Source: an uncultured Pseudomonadota bacterium
Lineage (GTDB): Bacteria > Pseudomonadota > Alphaproteobacteria > Rs-D84
DNA: 5,499 bases
Direction: 5' to 3'
Assembly: GCA_947165555.1 (NCBI GenBank)
Contig: CAMVAR010000052.1
Coordinates: 1 to 5,499 of the forward strand
Part shown: positions 1 to 4,436 of the stretch, one piece after another
Numbering within the stretch: position 1 is the stretch's first letter
Layout: each line of letters begins with the position of its first letter
Notes under the pieces: generated by a model
The model's input: the letters and a program-made list of their open reading frames with translations, nothing else
The model's database searches: none
Told to the model about the DNA's origin: nothing
Program-made: the position numbers and the translations under genes

Positions 1-34
1 ACCCATTCCGACGGCGGATTTTTATATGTAAAAA

Positions 35-80
35 GTGTATCAAAAACCAAGGTTTAAAATCAACCACTTTTTTTAAAAAA
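35..80. repeat. Imperfect direct repeat, copy 1, palindromic core
   Basis: The copy begins GTGTAT and carries the core AAACC-AA-GGTTT at 44-55, followed by AAA and, about ten bases on, ACC and a T-rich run ending in AAA. The same order of elements recurs at 140-183. The core is a 5-2-5 dyad with perfect half-sites. This is the shape of a binding site for a dimeric regulator, but no regulator is known for it here. Confidence 0.5.
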
Positions 81-139
81 CTAAATTTTTGTTTTTATGT
101 AAAAACAACGTGTTATAAATTTTAATTTTTCCATCCGGG

Positions 140-183
140 GTGTATATAAAAAACCTTGGTTTAAATTGTACCAGTTTTTAAAA
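140..183. repeat. Imperfect direct repeat, copy 2, palindromic core
   Basis: This is the second copy of the element at 35-80. It again starts GTGTAT, has the core AAACC-TT-GGTTT at 151-162, then AAA, a nearby ACC, and a T run followed by A's. Only the two central bases of the core differ (AA against TT). The cores are 107 bp apart, close to a whole number of helical turns. It lies about 80 bp upstream of the candidate RNase J promoter. Confidence 0.5.
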
Positions 184-260
184 GTGTGCACGAGGCTTTT
201 TTCCCAGTAATATGAAAAACGCTTGTATTTATTGAAAAAAAATGTATTATCTTAGAAAAA

Positions 261-288
261 TTGTTGTGTACAATATGTTACATACGAT
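261..288 (+). promoter_or_regulatory. Candidate promoter for the RNase J gene
   Basis: A -35-like TTGTTG (261-266) is separated by 16 bp from a -10-like TACGAT (283-288). The spacer holds an imperfect dyad, GTA..ATAT..TAC (268-281), which could be an operator. Transcription would start near 294-297, directly at the left arm of the inverted repeat at 298-366. The match to consensus is moderate, and in such AT-rich sequence other hexamer pairs are possible. Confidence 0.35.
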
Positions 289-297
289 TTTAAATGT

Positions 298-366
298 CCC
301 GCAATCATAAGATTCACTGCCCAATAATGCAATGGCCTTATCGGTAATGAATTGAATGATTGCGGG
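298..366 (+). promoter_or_regulatory. Long 5' leader hairpin upstream of the RNase J gene
   Basis: CCCGCAATCAT (298-308) is perfectly complementary to ATGATTGCGGG (356-366). After a three-by-three internal mismatch (AAG against TGA, one pair being a possible G-U wobble) a second helix forms, ATTCA (312-316) with TGAAT (348-352). The apical loop is about 31 nt (317-347). No T run follows, so it is not an ordinary intrinsic terminator. It ends about 35 nt before the start codon, so it would form a stable fold in the leader, possibly at the very 5' end of the mRNA. A regulatory role is inferred. It could also be a copy of a dispersed palindromic repeat. Confidence 0.6.
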
Positions 367-383
367 GTTGGTAAATTATTAAC

Positions 384-409
384 AAAAGGAAATAATGAAA
401 AATGGTTAG
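384..409 (+). promoter_or_regulatory. Ribosome binding site with two overlapping start codons
   Basis: AAAAGGA (384-390) is the only Shine-Dalgarno-like sequence here. Two ATGs follow. The one at 395 is 4 nt away and opens a four-codon frame ending in TAG at 407-409. The one at 402 is 11 nt away and opens the RNase J frame. The neighbouring genes use gaps of 6 and 7 nt after the AGGA/GGA core, so neither spacing is ideal. The tiny frame ends 5 nt past the start of the large one, so ribosomes ending it could re-initiate at 402. The choice of 402 rests on the open frame and the absence of a binding site before the next in-frame Met. Confidence 0.5.
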
Positions 410-2234
410 ATTACATAAACACGTCGAACCGGAAACGTTATCTCATCCGGACCAAGACACAGATTTTTCGGTACACATTGCCGCGGATGGCGCACATGAT
501 TCCGGTGATGAACACCGTCAACCCGAATCTGACAAGAACGATGACCGGATGTATTTTATGGCCCTTGGTGGGTTGGAACATGTTGGTCAAAACATGTACT
601 TGTACAAATATCGTGGTAAATACTTGGTGGTTGATTGCGGCATGGGATTTCTGGAAGAAGAAATTGGTGCCGGCGATGTCCAATATTGTGACACAAAATG
701 GCTAGAAAAGCGCAAGAAAGATGTTATCGGTTTTGTTATAACCCATGGCCACGAAGACCACATCGGCGCATTAAAATACATTTGGCCAAAGTTCAAAAAA
801 CCGATATATTGTACCCGATTCCCGGCGGAAATTTTGCGTCGCACATTTCGTGGCATTGAATTAGATTTTAATCCGGCGCGCGATATTGTGGAATTTGACG
901 CGCATGGCGCGACATTGGATTTGTCGCCATTTACCGTTGAAACATTTCATGTTAGCCACTCTGTCCCTGAGGCCCAGATGTTAATCATTAAAACCGATGC
1001 GGGCAAGGTATTACATACAGGCGATTGGACATTTAATGACAACAACCCGATTGAACCCGGAACTGATTATGCACGCCTGCGCGAAATTGGGTCAGACCCG
1101 CGGTTATTGGCATGCGCGTGCGATTCAACATCTGCGTCGCGCCAAACCGTTCAAACGACCGAGGTCCAGGTCCGTGATACACTAACCAAAATTATGATGG
1201 ATGCCCCGGGGCGTGTGATTGTTACCGGATATTCGCGCAGTTTGGCACGAATCAAGATGTTTGCCGATGCGGCACGCGCCGCCGGCCGTGTTGCCGCGAT
1301 TAAGGAACGCAGTAACCCAAACCCGGTGCCATATGTCGGATTGCCGGAATTTCGTGAGATAGCCATAGAATTCGGCTATTTAAACGAAGACGATGTTTAT
1401 CTGCATTCCGAAATCAAAGATTTGCCCGCCGAAAAACAGGCCATATTTCTTACCGGGTCCCAGGGGGAAAAATTCGCGATGTTAACCCGTCTGTGCCGGG
1501 GCCAGGTCAAAGAATTAAAATTGATGCCGACCGACACAATTGTGTTTAGTTCTATTATCATTCCCGGTCGCGAACAGGATGTATCATTCCTGTACAATAA
1601 ATTGGCCAAAATGGGTATTCACACCCATACGATTTACGACACCGACCATATCCACGCCAGTGGTCATGCCGGCCGGCCCGAATTAGAACGGTTTTATGAC
1701 ATGGTGCACCCGATGGTGTCTATTCCGATGCACGGTGATTACATCAATGAAATGCTGAACGGGAAAATGGCGATGGAACGTGGCGGAGCCAAGCACATGA
1801 TGTTGGTGCGCAATGGTGAAATGATTGCATTATCGTTAAATTCAGAGCCATATGTATGCGAAACCATTGAAACGGGTTTTGTCGTGATGGAGGGTGAAAC
1901 CGAACGCAGTGCCAACGACCAGGTATATAAAACTCGCAAACGTATTGCGTCCAATGGCGCAATATTTGTCACATTACCGGTTGATAAACGCGGATTTTTA
2001 AAAGGCACACCCGAGGTATCCAGCGCAGGCATATTTGAATCTGATACCACCGGTTTCATGAAACGCCAGATTCAGATTGAAATCACACGTGCAATTGATG
2101 GGTTAACCAAAACCGAACGCAAGGTCCAAGATAACCTGGTTCGGGTGACCCAGGCGGCCGCGAACAAGGTCGTGCGTGCATCACTGGGGGCGGATAAAAA
2201 ACCGCAATACACTATTCATTTTGTTAAAAAATAG
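402..2234 (+). CDS. rnj: Ribonuclease J (MBL/beta-CASP RNase)
   Basis: This is a cytoplasmic metal-dependent RNase with 5'-to-3' exonuclease and endonuclease activity in mRNA decay and RNA maturation. The metallo-beta-lactamase core starts near residue 50 with the family GG..x.G.N segment. It carries the HGHEDHIG motif (residues 115-122), H186 in HSVPE and D208 in HTGDW. A beta-CASP domain lies between about 245 and 400, then ASGHAGR with H422, and PMHGD with H444. The intervals 186-208 and 422-444 are both 22 residues, as in Bacillus RNase J1 (142-164 and 368-390), so all metal and catalytic positions appear intact. A C-terminal domain follows (about 500-610). At 610 residues it is about 50 longer than usual. 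The excess is an N-terminal tail rich in His, Asp and Glu, and M50 would give a standard-length protein but lacks a ribosome binding site. It appears monocistronic, with a structured leader and its own terminator. Confidence 0.95.
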   Translation: MVRLHKHVEPETLSHPDQDTDFSVHIAADGAHDSGDEHRQPESDKNDDRMYFMALGGLEHVGQNMYLYKYRGKYLVVDCGMGFLEEEIGAGDVQYCDTKWLEKRKKDVIGFVITHGHEDHIGALKYIWPKFKKPIYCTRFPAEILRRTFRGIELDFNPARDIVEFDAHGATLDLSPFTVETFHVSHSVPEAQMLIIKTDAGKVLHTGDWTFNDNNPIEPGTDYARLREIGSDPRLLACACDSTSASRQTVQTTEVQVRDTLTKIMMDAPGRVIVTGYSRSLARIKMFADAARAAGRVAAIKERSNPNPVPYVGLPEFREIAIEFGYLNEDDVYLHSEIKDLPAEKQAIFLTGSQGEKFAMLTRLCRGQVKELKLMPTDTIVFSSIIIPGREQDVSFLYNKLAKMGIHTHTIYDTDHIHASGHAGRPELERFYDMVHPMVSIPMHGDYINEMLNGKMAMERGGAKHMMLVRNGEMIALSLNSEPYVCETIETGFVVMEGETERSANDQVYKTRKRIASNGAIFVTLPVDKRGFLKGTPEVSSAGIFESDTTGFMKRQIQIEITRAIDGLTKTERKVQDNLVRVTQAAANKVVRASLGADKKPQYTIHFVKK

Positions 2235-2250
2235 ACAAAGACGTGTTGAC

Positions 2251-2298
2251 ACGCCCCACCATTGTCCTATTGTGTTGGACGTTGTGGGGCGTTTTTTT
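2251..2298 (+). terminator. Intrinsic terminator of the RNase J gene
   Basis: ACGCCCCAC (2251-2259) pairs perfectly with GTGGGGCGT (2284-2292). An inner helix GTCC (2264-2267) with GGAC (2277-2280) extends it, and a run of seven T's (2292-2298) follows. It begins 16 nt after the stop codon. A second perfect small dyad, CGTGT-TG-ACACG (2242-2253), overlaps the first three bases of the left arm and would compete weakly with it. Confidence 0.9.
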
Positions 2299-2330
2299 GT
2301 TTTGGTAATGTTGGGAATAAAAAAAAATTC

Positions 2331-2359
2331 TGGACATTAAATCTGAATTTTTATAAAAT
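2331..2359 (+). promoter_or_regulatory. Candidate promoter for the small membrane protein gene
   Basis: TGGACA (2331-2336) and TAAAAT (2354-2359) are spaced by 17 bp. The overlapping TATAAA (2352-2357) is an alternative -10. It lies between the RNase J terminator and the next start codon, so the gene seems to be transcribed on its own. The flanking DNA is AT-rich, which lowers specificity. Confidence 0.5.
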
Positions 2360-2392
2360 ATCAACCGTAAAACCCAAAAAAAAGGAAAGGAT

Positions 2393-2824
2393 ATGCTAAA
2401 AAAAGAAACCAAGAAAACAAACGCGCGCACAACCGCGAAACGTACCGTTAAAACGGTTGCCGAACCAATGCCTGAAATGCACGAATGCCACTGTGGTGCG
2501 GGATGCAGATGTGGCTGTGGCGGAAAAATTAAAAAATTCATCGTATTGTTGATTGTATTTATTTTGGGATTTGCGGTGGCAAAGTTTACGTGTTGCCGTG
2601 GTGGACATCGTGCGCCAAACATGATGAAGCCAACATTTGAAAACGGATGTATGGTTATGGAATCTGTGAAATGCCCGAAAATGCGTGAAATGTTGTCGCG
2701 GGCGGACGCGGATATGAACGGATGTATTACCATGGACGAATACAAATCGGCAAAACGTGAAATGCATCACAATATGCGCAAACATCACGAACATCGTATG
2801 AATGATATGGTTGATGAAGACTAA
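2393..2824 (+). CDS. Small membrane protein with Cys cluster and EF-hand loop
   Basis: No named family is recognised for this 143-residue protein. In order it shows a Lys/Arg/Thr-rich N-terminus (1-22), a cluster of five Cys within eleven residues (C32, C34, C38, C40, C42), a basic K-I-K-K flank, one hydrophobic helix (about 49-63), C67-C68, and an outer domain with C86 and C94. D105-E116 is a complete 12-residue EF-hand loop (D, D, N, G, I, E at positions 1, 3, 5, 6, 8, 12; Cys at position 7). The tail is rich in His (125, 126, 131, 132, 134). By the positive-inside rule the Cys cluster faces the cytoplasm and the EF-hand and His tail face the periplasm. There are 10 Cys, 8 His and 15 Met in total. 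Calcium binding by the loop is likely from the family rule; binding of zinc or copper by the Cys, His and Met groups is inference. AAAGGAAA (2381-2388) precedes the start at good spacing, and a strong terminator follows. I know of no link to RNase J. Confidence 0.85.
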   Translation: MLKKETKKTNARTTAKRTVKTVAEPMPEMHECHCGAGCRCGCGGKIKKFIVLLIVFILGFAVAKFTCCRGGHRAPNMMKPTFENGCMVMESVKCPKMREMLSRADADMNGCITMDEYKSAKREMHHNMRKHHEHRMNDMVDED

Positions 2825-2849
2825 AACTATCATCAGGAATTTATTATAA

Positions 2850-2876
2850 CACCACCGATTGGGTGGTGCTTTTTTT
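2850..2876 (+). terminator. Intrinsic terminator of the small membrane protein gene
   Basis: CACCACC (2850-2856) pairs with GGTGGTG (2862-2868) around a five-base loop, followed by seven T's (2870-2876). It lies 25 nt after the stop codon. Read leftward, the same stem is followed by moderately U-rich RNA, so it could also work weakly on the minus strand. Confidence 0.88.
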
Positions 2877-2885
2877 ATACATATT

Positions 2886-2952
2886 CAAACCAGATGGAAA
2901 TCCGGTTTGGGGCTTTCACAGGCCCGGAAACTGTGCCGCGGGATTTATCTGG
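2886..2952. other. Structured element in convergent gap, possible small RNA
   Basis: Outer arms CCAGAT-gg-AAATCC (2890-2903) and GGATTT-ATCTGG (2941-2952) form 12 bp with a two-base bulge. Inside, CACAG (2917-2921) pairs with CTGTG (2931-2935). Competing pairings exist: CAAACC (2886-2891) with GGTTTG (2904-2909), and GTTT..GGGC (2905-2913) with GCCC..AAAC (2922-2931). It is noticeably more GC-rich than its flanks. It lies between the 3' ends of two convergent genes. It might be a small RNA, a dispersed palindromic repeat, or the remains of one. No known RNA family is recognised. Confidence 0.4.
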
Positions 2953-2970
2953 AATGATTATGTAACACAA

Positions 2971-2998
2971 ATTATACACTGTATGGAACAGATGTTGA
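2971..2998 (-). promoter_or_regulatory. Candidate leftward promoter in the convergent gap
   Basis: On the minus strand TCAACA (plus 2993-2998, four of six consensus bases) is followed after 16 bp by a perfect TATAAT (plus 2971-2976). Initiation would fall near 2964, and the RNA would run leftward through the structured element at 2886-2952 toward the stem at 2850-2868. No minus-strand coding frame with a ribosome site is evident downstream, so a non-coding product is the simplest reading. Confidence 0.35.
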
Positions 2999-3025
2999 TA
3001 TATGTTTTTTGTATCAATTGATTTC

Positions 3026-3056
3026 CCCGCCATACCATGTTTCACGATATGGCGGG
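3026..3056 (-). other. GC-rich hairpin after the acetate kinase stop
   Basis: CCCGCCATA (3026-3034) is perfectly complementary to TATGGCGGG (3048-3056) with a 13-nt loop. It begins 13 nt past the ackA stop codon, the place for a transcript end. The minus strand beyond it reads GGAAATCAATTG, with no U run, and the plus strand has none either. It is therefore not a canonical intrinsic terminator. It may act as a 3' stabilising hairpin or a factor-dependent stop. A weaker dyad TTGATA/TATCAA (2995-3017) lies further on. Confidence 0.55.
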
Positions 3057-3069
3057 TAAATTATCATTG

Positions 3070-4323
3070 TTACCTTCCATTCATTGGTGCAAAAGAATAG
3101 TTCATTTTTAAATGGTTTGCATCGTATGTTTTATTCATAATACCCAACGTATCTTCGACAATAACAATTTCTTCGTTTGTTGGAATCATAAATACCTTGA
3201 CACGGGAATCCGGTGTGGAAATTTCGCATTCGCCCGCATCCAATCGTGCCAACGCCAGCTTGTTTTTTTCCGGGTCCAGTTTAATTCCCAATTCTTCCAA
3301 TCCGGCACAGAATTGTTCGCGCAGATAATCGTCGTTTTCACCAACGCCCGCGGTAAAGACCAACGCATCCACATGTCCCAATTCGGCCATAAACGCACCG
3401 ATATATTTTTTTACACTGTGCACCTCCATATCCAGTGCCAATTTACAATCCGGATTGGTGTCACGATTACTTTCTACATCGCGTCGGTCGGCAAAGCATT
3501 TTGTAATTGCCAAATGTCCCGAATCTTTGTTCAAATGTTTTGTCATTTGCTCCGGACTTAGTTTCAGTTCTTCCATCACATACAGCAATGCGCCCGCATC
3601 CACATCACCCGGTCGTGTACCCATCATCAGCCCCGCGGTCGGTGTCATGCCCAACGTTGTATCAACCGCGCGCCCATTTTTGATTGCGACACCCGATGCG
3701 CCCGACCCAATGTGCATGGTAATCAGGTTGCATTCGTCCGCCGGTTTGCCCAACATCGCCGCCGCGCGTTTAGATACGTACAAATGACTGGTCCCGTGAA
3801 AACCATAGCGTCGCACCCCCAATTCGCGATACCACGCATCCGGCACCGCGTATCTGTATGCGTATTCTGGCATAGTCTGTAAAAATGCGGTGTCAAATAC
3901 AGCGACCTGGGTTGCATTTGGTAACATTTGGCGCGCGCTTTCAATTCCCATCAATGACGCCGGAATATGCAACGGCATCAGATTACGCCATTTTTGAATT
4001 TCCCGCATAACATCATTGTCAATTTCAACCGATGATGCGAATTTTGACCCGCCCATAACGACACGATGTCCAACACCACGGATTTCATTCATATCAATTG
4101 ACGCTTCGCGCAGCATGAACATAACGACATTTAATGCCTCGTTATGATTTTTCATTTCTGTTTCTTTTTTCTGTTTTGTACCATCTGGATATTTTTGTGT
4201 AATAAAAGAATCCGGTGACCCGATTTTTTCAACATTACCGCCAACGATTTGTTTTTTTGTTTGCGCGTCAAAAACCTGATATTTCAGGCTGGACGAACCA
4301 CAGTTCAACGCCATAATATACAT
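3070..4323 (-). CDS. ackA: Acetate kinase
   Basis: Cytoplasmic enzyme that reversibly transfers phosphate between acetyl phosphate and ADP, giving acetate and ATP. The 417 residues are slightly more than the usual 400 or so, mostly through a C-terminal tail of about 20. Family signatures are in order: N7 in NCGSSSLK (7-14), GHRVVMGG (85-92), D144 in VFDTAF, HGTSH (176-180), HIGSGAS (204-210), GTRPGD (235-240) with R237, FTAGVGEN (323-330) and PTNEE (381-385). Catalytic Asn, Arg, Asp, His and Glu positions are all present. Small departures are Ser in place of the common Asn or Ala in the HIGSGAS loop, and Pro-Gly-Asp-Val-Asp-Ala where GDxDP is usual. The start is supported by AAAAAGGA 7 nt upstream on the minus strand. 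The gene has its own promoter and stands alone; the usual partner pta (phosphotransacetylase) is not in this window. Confidence 0.97.
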   Translation of the reverse strand: MYIMALNCGSSSLKYQVFDAQTKKQIVGGNVEKIGSPDSFITQKYPDGTKQKKETEMKNHNEALNVVMFMLREASIDMNEIRGVGHRVVMGGSKFASSVEIDNDVMREIQKWRNLMPLHIPASLMGIESARQMLPNATQVAVFDTAFLQTMPEYAYRYAVPDAWYRELGVRRYGFHGTSHLYVSKRAAAMLGKPADECNLITMHIGSGASGVAIKNGRAVDTTLGMTPTAGLMMGTRPGDVDAGALLYVMEELKLSPEQMTKHLNKDSGHLAITKCFADRRDVESNRDTNPDCKLALDMEVHSVKKYIGAFMAELGHVDALVFTAGVGENDDYLREQFCAGLEELGIKLDPEKNKLALARLDAGECEISTPDSRVKVFMIPTNEEIVIVEDTLGIMNKTYDANHLKMNYSFAPMNGR

Positions 4324-4374
4324 ATTTCTATCCTTTTTGTTGAATAAGTTAAATTAAATGAATTATCACGGTAA

Positions 4375-4403
4375 AGTTTAGCATCCGCCACACGCAATTT
4401 CAA
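4375..4403 (-). promoter_or_regulatory. Candidate ackA promoter
   Basis: On the minus strand TTGAAA (plus 4398-4403, five of six consensus bases) is followed after exactly 17 bp by TAAACT (plus 4375-4380). Transcription would begin near 4368, leaving a leader of about 45 nt. The -35 box abuts the T run of the preceding gene's terminator, so ackA is probably insulated from the upstream gene. Confidence 0.6.
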
Positions 4404-4406
4404 CAC

Positions 4407-4431
4407 AAAAATCCCCACCATTTTGGTGGGG
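4407..4431 (-). terminator. Intrinsic terminator of the helical protein gene
   Basis: CCCCACCA (4413-4420) is complementary to TGGTGGGG (4424-4431) with a three-base loop. On the minus strand the stem is followed by ATTTTTG (plus 4406-4412). It starts five bases past the stop codon of the upstream minus-strand gene. Five A's also flank the right side, giving an A-stem-U layout typical of intrinsic terminators that can act in both directions. Confidence 0.88.
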
Positions 4432-4436
4432 AAAAA

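Larger units (their letters stand above)
1..260. other. AT-rich non-coding upstream region
   Basis: I see no convincing gene in this stretch on either strand. It is rich in A and T runs. It contains two long imperfect direct repeats (listed separately) and two short AT palindromes of the same design: TTTTTA-TATG-TAAAAA at 19-34 and GTTTTTA-TG-TAAAAAC at 91-106. The first bases (about 5-23), a GC-rich stretch followed by a T run, could be the tail of an upstream terminator, but the other arm lies outside the window. The region most likely serves as the upstream regulatory region of the RNase J gene. Confidence 0.6.

Noticed and set aside
298..366. The inverted repeat considered as a tRNA, an intrinsic terminator or a transposon end.
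   Set aside because: It has no cloverleaf or anticodon arm and no T run after the stem. No transposase or second terminal copy is present in the window.
352..705. A 117-codon plus-strand frame starting at a TTG just before the RNase J gene.
   Set aside because: Most of it overlaps the well-supported RNase J frame. It begins inside the right arm of the leader hairpin and has no ribosome site of its own.
2224..2833. Two long minus-strand frames (2224-2745 and 2396-2833) opposite the small membrane protein gene.
   Set aside because: The plus-strand gene has a promoter, ribosome site, EF-hand loop, membrane helix and terminator. The opposite frames run across intergenic hairpins and show no sensible domain.
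2894..2965. A 23-codon plus-strand frame from ATG at 2894 to TAA at 2963-2965 inside the convergent gap.
   Set aside because: There is no ribosome binding site in the AT-rich sequence before it, it follows directly on a strong terminator, and it coincides with the inverted-repeat element, which explains the sequence better.
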